Source: Microvelia longipes (taxonomy: Eukaryota > Arthropoda > Insecta > Hemiptera > Veliidae). From it: a stretch of 64,000 nt of DNA. The stretch spans positions 13,489,101 through 13,553,100 of the forward strand of contig JACMZG010000008.1 in the NCBI GenBank assembly GCA_018340805.1. The letters run 5' to 3'. The notes under the pieces were generated by a model. The model did not search any database. It saw only the letters and a list, made by a program, of their open reading frames with translations, and was not told the DNA's origin. Below are positions 47,109 through 61,300 of the stretch, piece after piece; position 1 is the stretch's first letter; each line of letters opens with the position of its first letter. Both the position numbers and the translations under genes were made by a program.

Positions 47109-50100
47109 GTAAGTTAATGTTTTTTGTTATTCTTACCTTTGCCTACATACCTTGTTACATGCTTACATAAAAATCTATACACAACGATACAACAAGTAAA
47201 GCAGAAGTTGGGTATATTCGTGTGTACTGCGACAGGAGTTTTACTAGATTTTCTAAGTACCTATGGTGACAATTATCATAATGGTACCTATTATTTATTA
47301 CGTTCACACACCCTTCTAGATCCGCGGATCGTATTGGATACAATCTCTCAATACGCTAATATTAGCTGTATGAACCATGCGCAGGGGATCCGATCCGAAT
47401 TTAAATGGATCCCCTGATACGCTCTATGTACCTTTAGAGATGTTCGTAATAAACAGATAACATTCTCGTCGAACTCTTATTTCACTTCAATATTACTATT
47501 TTTGATCAAATAATTTTTGGAATATTTTTTTTAGTGTAACTTTATTATTATGCAAAGAAATCACGATTTAATTAAATATATTTTTTGTTTTAAACTTCCT
47601 TTTAACCAAAAGGAACCTTCACTATAAAAGATGTGATGTTTTGGCGGGATCAGTTATCACATAATCTCACTCGACTAAACAAAGACACTGTAAGAACGGT
47701 GAAGTTGCTAACTTCACCGATCACTTGACCGGTGATACTTCACCGTTATCACCTATTATAGATCGCCTGCTAAATACGCTGTGTGTAATTGATTAGTTGA
47801 TACCTGAGACTATGGATACCAAACAGCAAGACTGTTGTCTCAATGATGGGTAAATTTGGATTCCTGTTGATGCCAGCACGGCAGCGTACCGTACTTACCT
47901 CTCTACCGAGCGGATGTGGCTTAATTTTCCACTTTTTGCTCACATTCTGTGTGAAATTAACTTTTCATACTTCTAATTAGCTAAAGGGCTCGGCGGGGCC
48001 CTTCATCATTGAACTTCCACAGAAACCCTTGTGATGTCAGATAAGTTAACATTTAATTTATTAATGAATTAATTAATTCAATACTAATTAAATGGAATGA
48101 TTTATTATTGTAATCGATTTAAACAGGTAATAATGTACAATAGTGGCTAAATTATCCTTGTGATAAAAGATATTTTGGCATATAATGCAGCCCAGAAAAG
48201 TCAATTTAAAAACGTCTTTTAATTACATTTTTAAGATGTTGCACACTTGCAATTAAATTTTATTTTCTTATTAAATTGGTTAAATTAATAAATTAATTGA
48301 ATGAAACGTAAACTTACCTGCCATAATAAGCGTTCTGTTCAAGTTAAAAAAAACCTAATTTTTACTTTTCCTCATTTATACCGTAGGTATATAAGAAAAG
48401 TATTGTTTTTGCAAGAAAAAATCCAAAAAACCTGGGTGTCACTGGAATTATCTGTTTCAGGTGACTCACTAAGACCTCCTTAGTGGTTTTCATAAAGTTG
48501 TCTGTCCGTATGTGTGTATGTGTCTGTTATCATTGTGGCTTCCAGTGTATTTTTAGTGTGTGTGATAGTTGAAGCTTTGTACAAAAGTCAGTCTAGATGT
48601 GTATTTTTATTCGGAAAATAATTTTTTATGATATCATTAACCCACAATAATGACTCAACAAAAATTTTGAAGAATCTTTAAACACAAAAAAATTATTAGA
48701 TCGGATTGAGATTTAACACCCATGTTGCTTTGTATATGACCAACATATGTGCCAAGCTTCATCTCATTATCAGCATTAGTTCACTTTTTATCAGAAAATT
48801 TGTGTACGTTTTTTAAAAAATAAAAAAAATAATCCAATTGAGATTTGTACAAGTGTATACCTTTACGCAATAAATAAGTACAGTTTGTTTCGTATTATTA
48901 CAACAAGTGTATTTATGGTTTTTGTTGGACCATAAAAGTTAAGCAGCATTGTGCAAGGTCAGTGCCGTATAGGTGACCACTGATGTATTTACTATCTGAG
49001 GACGAGCGAAGCGTTAATGTTATGTTGCCTGCCATTGATGAAGGTTACATTCATAAAAAACAATAACAAAATAATACAATTTTTTTTTCTGACACAAAAA
49101 CAACAATATGGGTTTGTTCACAAAATATTAAGACATTGTATAATCTTGTGTCAGTTGTGATAGCCATTGTTAATATATCAAAAAACTCGATTATTTTTAA
49201 AAATTGATTTTTCGGAACTCGCACTAGTTTTTAAAGGGAGTTGGTTCACTTGTTATTCTATTCCACTATAGGTTAAATAAAAAAAATCAATTGAAAACGC
49301 TGTCATAACCAATATTTGCCATGGTGTACATAAAATTTAATTCAAAAATATAATCGGTCAGTTTTGTCAGCTTACAGGGTTAGTTTATGAGCTGTCCGCT
49401 GATTTCTAGTAGCTTAGGATAATCAAACCCAAACTTTACTCTATTTCTGTTACTCCCTTTCCCCTGGTTTATTTATTTGAGGAGTTTACACAAAATTAAA
49501 TTGTATTGAAAAAGCCCTCTTAAGATAAGAGCATTAGTGTTTGAGACCTCTAAATTAATTTAAAAAAAAATATTGACTGCTAGACTTGGTGCTAAAGTGG
49601 TATGAGCCACACAGGGGTTTTGGCAGAACAATTTTGTCTTTTCAACATATGACAAGAAAGTTATAATATTCGCGATTCAAAGTCCGTTTTTCGCCGTAAT
49701 GGTGTATTAATTAATCCATCAATTTTATTTACATACTAAAATAATAAATAACTCAATAAATTCACGTTTTAGCGAATTTCCTTTGGAAATTCGCTTAATT
49801 TGTAAAATGTTTGTTTAAATGTCTATCGTTTAGTTTAAAAATCCCCGAGGTCATAAGTATTTTGGGAATTGACCAATCAGAGAAGCCGCTGCCAACCTCT
49901 CACTTTAAAAGAGAAAAAAAATCCCTACCACTATAACCGCTGTAGGGAAAAAACCTTCTTCCCGGCAATCGTTCACTTTGTTTGTGGTTCTTCTTTTGAT
50001 TACATCGTTTGAAAACTACTTTCAAATTAATCTTAACAATGAAATTTTAAAATAAAACTACACAAAAGAAATGTAAAAAAACATCGCCAAGAAAATATGG

Positions 50101-53100
50101 GTAAAATAACCTGATTTGTTTACATAGTTTTTTCACGCTCCCTTCTTACAGGGATTTTTTTTCTTAAGTATCAGTGGAGTCTAAACTGACCTGTCAAGAT
50201 TTTTAAACTAAACGATAGACTGTAGGTTTTATTATTTCTGGGTTAAATTGGACAAATCCAAGTCTGTAGTGATAAGAGCCTGATTCTATATTTAAAATCC
50301 TGGAATAATCGAAGTATTTAGCTATGAAGTATTGGCCATTTTTTTAGCACCGATGGTCGTTCTATTAATTTTTATCTCATTTATCTCAAATTAACGAACA
50401 ATAAAGGAATAAAAGAAGAATTTTCAACGGCTCCCATGCTAATCCTATGATAAAAAAAATTGATCACCTTTTTGTTTTCCCGCCATTGGTATTGCAAACC
50501 TTACAACTATCTCTTTGAATCACGAATGACTAAAATATAATTGGTTCGTTCTCACCCCACTTCTTGAAGACACAAAAACTAGCCGAAATAACTTCTTTCG
50601 CAACTGATTTTAGTGATCTGTCCCCTGATCAAATCCTATATATTTCAATTAGGGCATTTATACTTTTGCCTTACAGATTTGCCTGAAAGCTAATAAAACA
50701 AACTGGACACCTTACAGTGTGAATTGTTATATATTTTAACTTCTGATTGTCATTGAAATGTGACATCAATTAGTTTTGGTATTGTTGTTAAATAGTCAAA
50801 TAATTATAAAGGTCTGCAGGCCGGTTAGAGTATGATAAGAGACCCACCGTAAAATCAAAACAAAAAAATTTCCCTACAAATTTTTGACATACAAAAATAA
50901 AAATACATCCATTCTCGGGTATGTAGAAAGGCTTGGGGCTTTGAGTAGGGCATATATAAGGGAGATAATGTAAGAGAATACTCTTACATTACATGTAAGA
51001 CAATGATTTATCCAATATAAAGGGTGGGTCCCTTATCATACTATCTACAATGGGGTAAGAGTACTATAAGGGACCCACCCTAAAAGAATACAATACAACT
51101 ATTCTCGGGTTTGTAGAAAGGCTTTGGGGCTTTGAGTAGGGCATATATAAGGGAGATTCGGGCAATGATGTATCCAATAACAAGGTTTTACTTTAAATGA
51201 AGGGTGGGTCCCTTATCATACTATCTACAATGGGGTAAGAGTATTATAAGGGACCCACCCTAGAAGAATACATTACATCTATTCTTGGGTTGGTAGAAAA
51301 GCTTTGGGGCTTTGAGTAGGGCGTATGTAAGGAAGATAATGAAAGACAATAATCGTACATTAGATGTAAGACAATAATGTATCCAATATAAAGGGTGGGT
51401 AGGAACCCATCTATCATACTATCTACAATGGGGTAAAAGTACATTACCCATTGTACTTGATACATTCTTGCCTTAATCTCCCTTATATAGCCCCAAAGCC
51501 TATTTACAAACCCGAGAATAGATGTAATGTATTCTTCTAAGGTGGGTCTCTTATAATACTCTTACCCCATTGTAGATAGTATGATAAGGGACCCACCCTT
51601 CATTTAAAAAAACCTTGTTATTGGATACATTATTCCCATAATATCCCTTATATATGCCCTACTCAAAGCCCCAAAGCCTTTCTACAAACCCGAGAATAGT
51701 TGTATTGTATTCTTTTAGGGTGGGTCCCTTATAATACTCTTACCCCATTGTAGATAGTACGATAAGGGACCTCCCTTTATATTGGATAAATCATTGTCTT
51801 ACATGTAATTTAAGAGTATCCTCTTTCATTATCTCCCTTATATATGCCCTACTCAAAGCCCCAAAGCCTTTCTACATACCCGAGAATGTATGTATTTATT
51901 TATTTTATGTTTACAATAATGTCAAAAATTTGTAGGGAAATTTTTTTGTTTTGATTTTGCGGGTGGGTCTCTTATCATACTCTAACCTGCAGGCCTATCA
52001 CATGTACTATTTGATGCCAGACTCTTAACCAATGCAATATGTGAAAGTGATCAGATCCCATCCTAAATAAAAAGACTGTTTCGAAGACGCTACCTTGTTA
52101 TTTGATCTGTTGTGTAAAGCTTTTGAGACTGTATAGTTAAATTTCAACTAAATGTCTTTTCACTATAATAGTGACTATTCTTTTTTACTAGTGTTTTTTA
52201 TGTACTTGTGAACTAAGGCTAACCACCTAAAAAATAAATCTCATTTTTGTGTTAATAGTGAATTAAAGGTTACATTTAAGGTACAGGTTAAATTTAAAGT
52301 TGAGTAAAAGCAATTTTTGGCCCAATATGAGCTGTGGTAGGTAAACCTCTTTTTTGTCAACCGAAAATAAAATACGCTGTAGTATAATTTTAATCTAAGT
52401 AACTCAAAAAAATTGGTTATGGATTACCTCAGAACTTATCCACAACACATTGGCTTTGCTACGCTCATCCTCACAATTTTAGACATGCTTTGTTTGTCCT
52501 CAGACAATACACTCATTTTATTCCCAGCTGTCACCCATCCAGGCACTGGCTTCGCTTGATGCTACATAACATTTATGATCTTACAGATACCGAAGAAATA
52601 CTTGCCGCATATAAACAAAACTTAGTATACTTAGTATTCAAACAAAACTAGGTATACTTATTTATTACATTAAGGGATGCACTTGTTCCAAATTTCAACT
52701 AAATTTGATTATTTTTATAAATGAGTAAAACCAGCTCAAGCCACAGTGTATCTGCCTTACTGTTAGTTAACGAGAATAAGCTTTGTATTTCTTGTAACCT
52801 GTGTTTTTGCTATTCTATTTGTTGTTTTTTTAGTCTTTAAAAACTATTGGCTTACATCCTGAATGGAAGAAACCAGAAGAAATTCTAGAAACAACTTTGA
52901 CTTGTAAAACTGTTGTAGTTATGGCGGATTTTAATGATGAACATTTTAATGAATTTGACTCTACTGAGTGTCTGTAAGTAATAAATATTTCAAGCTTAAA
53001 TGAAATGATTGGTTTATTATGTATTGTTACTTAAAAATAACTCAGGGAAATGAAAACAAGAGTAATCAATTAAACTATTTGATTATTTGGCAATGCCTTT

Positions 53101-55316
53101 CTCTATATCACTTCATTTCTATACTTACATCATTTAGTGGAGAATCCCTGACTTTTGGAGAAACTCTTTGACTTTTTTTTGGTAGACTTGCTTCAGTTTA
53201 CCAATGTTTCTTTAAAACTTGTCTATGAATTACTTAACATGAAATCTTCCATCTCTATCGCATGAGAGATAGTTTTTTTTACTTTTCCTCATTTATACAG
53301 TAGGTATATAGGAATAGTATTGTTTTAAATATACTTATTTCAGAAAATTTAAATAAAAATTGCATTTGTAGCTAATACAAAAAAGGATAATAACTAGATA
53401 TTTACAGTAAAAAGCACTTCACTGAAATACATACGGCCCACTATGGAAGCCCATGCAGAATGTCGGAGTAAAATTTATTGTTTATATGTAGTTAACAGAT
53501 CCCTAATCTGCTAATTTAAATGTCAATTGCTGAAATGTTTGGTCAGTTTTTAGTGAACATACATACTGAGTGCTTACCTAGTTTTTAAGAATTGACAGTT
53601 AAACAAGACTAAACTGGTACTAACCTTACGAAAAAGATTACAGGTTCCAGCAACAACAAATTTTCTTAACACCACATCCTTTTCTATTGTAATAATTTAT
53701 TTTTATGAATGAAAATGGTATTAAGGGTTTGATTCTTTTGACATTAAAAAGAAATTACGCTTTAACTGAAATGCAAAAAAATTTAATAATGCAAATGAGT
53801 TTCATATTTTTCTAGCTTTGTTTGGGAATAGAGTGTGTCACTAGCTTTATCATCAATGCGGACCTCCAGCTTCAGGGTTTTAGTACAGTTTTCTATTTAT
53901 AAAAGTGCCCTAAAGTAAATCAGCATCCTTAGATGTATTTTTACAATGAATGATTATCTATACATATTTCCTAAATTTGTGAACATTAAATATGTTTATT
54001 ATTATTTTTCCAGTGTTGTTGGACCTGATTGTTTGATGGAATGTATTGAAAAGCAAATACCAATACCTAGTAATGAGAGTGCTGTGTTTAACATGGCTTG
54101 TTCAAATTTAGTCATTACCAGTACAAATATGAGTAAGAAATATAAGGTTTGTTATTTGTATGGAACTTTTTAACTTTATTTATTTTTATTTCTACATTTG
54201 CAAAAGAGGTAGCTTTTGGCCAATGGCCTTTATTAATGGCTTTGCTTGGGATCGTGAGAGTGCAAGGTAGCTCTGTGAGCCAGGCCAGGTTCCTATGAAC
54301 TTTCCTTGCTTGGGGTTTCTGCATACCATGAACACATTTTGTTTACAACACGCATTTATTTTTAACTTCAGTCTTTTAAACTCTTTTCACGATCTCTTTA
54401 TTTTTGTACACTTTCTTAATGTAATGTAAAAACTCTATATAGGGTATATGTAAAAACAAAATACATTATATATAATCTAACAAAATACAATATATATAAT
54501 CTAACAAAATACATTATATATAATCTATCAAAATACATGATATATAATCTAACAAAATACATTATATATAACCTATCAAAATACATGATATATAATCTAA
54601 CAAAATACATTATATATAACCTATCAAAATACATGATATATAATCTAACAAAATACATTATATATAACCTATCAAAATACATTATATATAATCTAACAAA
54701 ATACATTATACTTGAGTAACTTGTTACTCAAACATTTCTGATTTTTTCAAAGGGAATGCACTTAAAATTTTTTTAAATTATGATAATCTGAGCTTGATGT
54801 TAGTTCGAATAATGCTGTACATTTCCGATGTTGAAATGATGACTTTAGTTTTGTATAAACTGTATGATGCGCATTTCCTTTGAAAACCATTGAGTAACAA
54901 GTAGTAATGCTACGGCTCCAAGTTATGAATCATGAACAGAACATTTAGCAAGATATATAAATTGTTAAGCAAAGAAACTTGCGTTTTAAAGGAAATTAGA
55001 CAGACTTGAAGACCTCTTTGGCCAAACTTTTTAATAGATGTGTGTGACTGTGAACCAATGTTGGATCATAATTTATTAATTTAGGTTTGTATTTGATTTC
55101 AGGAAGAAATCAAGAGATATGTGGGATGGATGGGTGGGTGCTACACAAATAATTTTACCAATGCTCACACTCACCTCATAGCTGATACCATGACTTCAGA
55201 AAAATGTCATGTAAGTTTTCTATTAGCCCATTTCCTTTTAAAAATTCTTAATGGGATGGTTTGCGTAGCAGGTATAGAAATCAGCATTGTGTAAGAAATC
55301 TGTTTTATCATAGGTG

Positions 55317-55396
<80 letters not shown>

Positions 55397-58300
55397 TTGT
55401 GAGTAATATTTTTCAACAAATCTTGTAAACTCTCAAAAAGATTGATATTTTATATATTCTTTAACACCTAGCCCTCATGCCAGCATCAAGTCCATAGAGG
55501 TTTTTAAAAAAATTCTTATTTGAAGTGAAGATTTTTTTGTATTTATAAAATTTTAATTCGGGTTGCATAGTTCATAATTTTATATTTATTTTAAAAAAAA
55601 CACAATTTATATTTATTTGTGATTCATTAAAATTTAATTGCATTAATGTTAGTAATTAATTTTACTTTTCATCATTTATACCATAGGTATATAAGAAAAA
55701 TATTGTATTCGAAAAAAAATCTTAAATTGGGATTTCATCTGAATTATTTGTTTCTTTTAAGACCTCTTGAGTGGCATGTATATTTCTTTATTAATCATTA
55801 TTTATTTTATTTAGGCAGCTGCTGATACAAGGAAACCTATAATGAATATAGAATGGATTAGGAAGGTTTGGGAAAGTTCAAATGAAGATCCGTCTGTAAG
55901 GGCTGATAGTGAGGAGTATCTTAGTCTCTATAGAATACCTGTGTTTAAAGGAATAGAAATAACACTTAGCAATTTAAATCCAACGTTAAAAAGAAAATAT
56001 AAGAAGTTAATCCAAGATAATGGTTTGTGTATATTTTTAATATTTGTCTGTATTTTTTCATATTTGTCACAGGGGATGAGCATTTTATTTTATTTAATGG
56101 TCAAGTTCTAAACAAGTTAATTAAGAGCCACCTTTGGCTGCAATCTATATGCTTGTTGATGTATATATTTTTTGCTTTTAAGTAACCCATTTATTCTGTT
56201 ATAAATAAATAAATAAAAATGTAATAGATTGTCTGTTACTCAAACTCTACAATTTTAAGTCCGGAGTCCCCACACTCTGGCCACTCGGCTTTGTGGGTTC
56301 CAAATTTTTACTTTTTTATTTTGTTTACTGATGTAAAAATATATGCTTGTATTATATTGTCAACTATTTATATGTGTTATTTAATTTTGGAAAAAAAGAC
56401 TTTTTTGAATTGAATTGAATTTAACTGTCTATCTTCATTAGAATAAAATATATTGCAGCCATTTACTTATATTATATGACTTTTGATTCGTTATAGTTTT
56501 GAATAAAATTAAACTTGTTTAATGATGGATAATTTTTGTTTTTCTACAATTTATAGGAGGCTTGTGTGTTGGAAGTCTTACTCAGGGCCAGACTCACTAT
56601 GTAGTTACCGATAAGTGTGATGGAGAGAAAGTTAAATGTGCTATAGCTTGGGGAAACATTCACGTTGTCAACGATCAGTGGATTGAACAGAGTATTCTGG
56701 CTAATGGACCTCTGTCTCCTAATGATTTTATATTGAAACAGAGGCCCACTTGCTCTACTCCTACTTCTGAACTTCCTAGTAAGTTGATGTTTAACTTTAT
56801 ACTTTCTCTTTGTTTTTACTTTTCCTCATTTATACCATAGGTATATAGGAAAAGTATTGTTTGCAGAAAAAATCCGAAACAGGCATTTTTAAGGCCTCCT
56901 GAGTGGTTTTTGCAAAGTTGTCTCTCTGCATGTGTATGTCTGTTATCATCGTTGCGCCCAGTGTATTTATGCTAGAGAGTTGAAATGTTCACAAAAATCA
57001 TTCAGCCGGTGTAGTTGTGCTATTCGGAAATTTTTTTATGGATGAAATTATTTATGATACAAATTTTTTATGACGTCTCCTTAACCCGCTATATTGACTC
57101 AGCAAAAATTTTAAAAAATCATAAAACGTGGAAAACTGATGTAATCAGATTGAGATTAGGCATGCATGTGATTATGTATAAGATTAACATATGTGTCAAG
57201 TTTTATCTCATTATCAGCATTATTATAATTTAAAATATGAATAGACTAAAAACAAAAAAAACAATTTTGAATATAATCTAAAGTTTATCAAAAATAAATT
57301 GTTTAATAATTTATTCATGTCATCAATTCATAACAATTAATAATATGTCATCTTTAGAAGATTGACATATGTTGACAGATATATATTTGAACAGCTCTGT
57401 TGTAGTTAAAATATTAACTTTATTGAAATAAAAACTTGCTTAAATAAATTTATTTATTTATGAACACATTAATGTTGAAATTTTATTATACAATTATTTG
57501 ATTGAGATTTCAAGATCAAAATCAGTAGTAGGATGTTTAAACCCAGAAAAGTTAAATGCAAAGGTTAGAAATGTGTCATCTTTGTGTGGGAATCGGTGTA
57601 TACAGTAGTTTTTGTTTAATTTGCAATTATGATCAAAAATAGTTTTAACCTGTGAACTATCCAAATATTTTTTTGTTTATTCTACTACCTTTGAGAATGT
57701 GCCGTGCGATATCTTAACTAGTTTAGGTGACCCTCAAGGGTATATCCCTTGTGGAAAAGTGACCTATTTTTTATAATAAAGTGTTTTTGGCAATAAAATG
57801 TTTTGTTTTCTACCTTTTAAAAGGAGGGGGAAGCAATGCATTAGAAAAATATGTAACACCCACTTTTTAATCAAATGTTAATGAATCAGTGCCTACGAAT
57901 CCCAAAAATAATTTTGAAAAATTGTGTCTGTATGTATGTTTGAATGTGCAGATTTCTCGTAAACACTCTAAAGCTCAAGTAGCTTATCCAATTTTTAAAG
58001 TCATATGAGCCATCCAAAAATCAAGTCATATGAGAGGAAGAACTGATGAGATTTTGAGTTAATCAAACCCAGCGTTTCAAAATAGGTTTACTGAAACTTT
58101 TAAAAATCATAATAAATATTTGTTAAAAGTGTTTCTAATGTTTACTGAGACAAAGACGAGTACATATTTAGTTATATGTGTCCTTTGTTTAATACTCATT
58201 AATTACAATATAATAATTGACACAATTAATAAATGACGAAGACGAATGAATATAAAAAAACTAAGGAGTCACCTAAACTAAAGAAGTGACCAAAGGGGCC

Positions 58301-61300
58301 TCAATCACATCTGTGGCTAGCACAGTTGTAATTTTTATATGAAGATATTTTCATATATTTCTCCAGATATTCATATGAATAGATGAGCACTTTTTATGTT
58401 TTTTAAGTTATATATTTACTTTTCTTGTATTTTAATTTTTAATTATGTTGTTAGGGAAGTCTCTTTCCGTGATTAGAAGAACCTTCTCTGTCCAAGAGCA
58501 CTTAATTATCTACATTTATTGTTTGTTCTGTATTTTGGCTTTGCTTAAGTTTAAGTTTCAGGGTTACAGGTGGTTTATATTATAGACTGTAAAGTAGTTT
58601 CGTTGTTTTTAAGATTCGTAGTTTATTTTAAAATAGGAATTTCATAACTTTTTTCATTTATATATGAGGAATTATTTCTAGTATGAGGTTTTGTAACTTT
58701 GCCATGTATGTATTAAAAGAAACTCATACTAATCTTTAAACTCATAAACTAATCTTGTTAATTTTTTATTATTATTTTTTAAGGTTTTATGAGTGCAGAT
58801 ATATCAGTTGTTGATCGTGGGAATATTACCGGCAGCAGTGTTGTTAATGTTGAGGAAACAATGAATACAACATCAGCTAGTGTTGCTAGTTATGCTCCCA
58901 ATGTTGTTAAACCCAAACCAATCAAACCTGCAGCTACAGTTGTTCCTCCAACTCCTGTTACTACCTCAGCTGTTACTAAGTCTACTCTTTCTGATTGTAA
59001 GTTAGCTGTATTGTTTTGAATAGATGAGATGTGCATTCCTGTTTGTTTATAAAATGCATAAAGATGAGTTTTGTTCAGTTTCTAAAACTTATAAATGTAT
59101 TCACAAGAGAAATTATACAAGTATAATGTAACTATAGTTACAATAGACACATACTAAGAGGAGACTTTTGTCTCAATTTCGCCAGTTTAAATAAATCAAT
59201 AAAATAAATAAATAAAATACTAAATTTCTAATTAGGATCTCTAACCATTATTTTTTACTCATTTTTAACAATCTCTTCACGAGCCTGATTTTTATATAAT
59301 ATTTTTTCAGATGATAAATACAAACAAATAGTTGATGAATTGAATCCAGCTGATGTTAGTAAAGTTGGATCATTTCTAGATGGTTGTAAGGTAATACATT
59401 TATACTTCATTTTATGCTGAAATGTTAATCAATAATATTAATGGCTAGTTTTTACTTTTCCTCCCCTATTACCGTAGGTATGTAGGAATAGTATTGTGTT
59501 CAAACTATTTAAGATGATAATTTATAGTTGCTTAAGTCTAAAGTAATTTTTAGAGAGTAAAAGAAAAATAGGAAGTTAACTCTTTATAAAAAAAAAGGAC
59601 ACGGGACAGGAAAAACAGGCTAAGCCACAACTTCTGTGCTCATGAGCTACTCATTTTTTTCATATCACTCAGTCAATCTGTCAAATGTATGTAAACTTAT
59701 TGTCAAAACTTAATCGCTAAGAAAAACATGTGATGAAACAAGCAAAACACTGTCTTAATTTTTTTGTTTCTTTAAAAAGTTTATCACTTTTTAGTGTATT
59801 TAAAAAAATGTTAATTAGGTGGGGCTCGTATTAGGTGGGAGTTGGACTCGACATTGTGACCAAAAGACGTTTTAGAGGTCCCTGATCCCAAAACATAGGT
59901 TTTTGAGAACTCTATGTATGTATTCTTAGCAGATACATGTAAACACATCTTTAGAACAGACTATTATTACTTTTCCTCATTTATACTGTAGGTATATAGG
60001 ACAAGTATTGGTTTGCAAAAAAAAATTCCGATACCTGGATGAAACCAGAATTATCCTTTTCTGGTGTTTTAAAGGCCTCCTGAGTGGTTTTCACAAATTT
60101 GTCTCTGTATGTGTTTGTCTGTTATCATCATAGCCCCTAGTTTATTCATGCTAGAGAGTTGAAAATTTGTACAAAAATCAGTCTACCGCTGTAGTTGTGA
60201 TATTCGAAAAATATTTTTACTTATTGTGTACTTATTGAATAAGTACACTAAGTTTTGTTTCAATACGACAAGTATATACATGATTTTTTTGGATCATAAA
60301 AATTAAGCAGCATTGAGCGTGGTCAGTGCTGTATGGGTGACCGCTGAGAATGAAACGGATGAATTTACTATCTGAGGACGAGCGAAGCAAGTCCTAATAC
60401 TTGTTGCAGTATAAATTTGGCAAATTGTATATTCTGAGGACAAGCGAAGCGAGTCCGAAGCTTGGGGGGATGAGCATAGTGAATCTGATGTGATGAGGAA
60501 AAGTTCTGAGATAAACTTTTTTTAAATCAAACTTGAAACTAAAATCAACCTTAGGTCAGTAAACAATAAATTTTGAGTAGGGTGTCATTTTCCATGTTTT
60601 GGGCATGTTGAATTGAATAAAACCAGTCTGGAGTCTGTAACTAACTTTTTAAATTACTCAAAGCCAAGTTTCCAAGGTTTGAATTTTAGTACTGGGGTCA
60701 TTGCTAGTTTTTTTTAATACTTTCTAGTAGTATGTTTATCATCATATTTACAGTATAAAAGTTTAACTAGCATAACTTTGAAATAATTCTGGCTTGGTGG
60801 TCTCTAAGCCGGGTGATTTTGCTCCGTGCTTTCTTGCTCATCAATCTATTTCTTGCTTAAGTTTTCTGTATATGCTTTTTAACCTGAGCAGTGGCGTGAC
60901 AACTTGTTATTTAATTTTCCCAAATTATTCAAAGAAAAGTTGCTGTGCTGTGCTGTCCAACGCTGTGCTGTCCATTGTATAATCTATGGAATAATTTTTT
61001 TTTATCGATATACATTTTTTCAGACATATATTTTTGATATCAGGAAGCATTCTGAATTAATCCTTCCCCACTCCCCTCATTTTTATGATGAAAATTCACT
61101 AAAATCTAAATTAAATAAAACCCCTATGAGCATCTGTTTTATACAATGTACAATTTTAACCTAGGATCCCTATAGAGTGGGGAAAATTCCTCTTCTCATT
61201 TCATTTCCCCCTCTCAAAATAATTTAATGGTTGTTAATTTTAGATATTGTCTCTATTTAAGAAAGAAATTAGCTTTCCTCTTACATGCTGTAGAGACATG

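Noticed and set aside
47124..47417. 97-codon frame just after TopBP1-like exon 1
   Set aside because: It lies in the intron, out of phase with exon 2, and has no BRCT resemblance.
54416..54719. Overlapping open frames on both strands with repeated short peptides
   Set aside because: They follow from a 24-bp tandem repeat whose length is a multiple of three, so every frame without a stop stays open.
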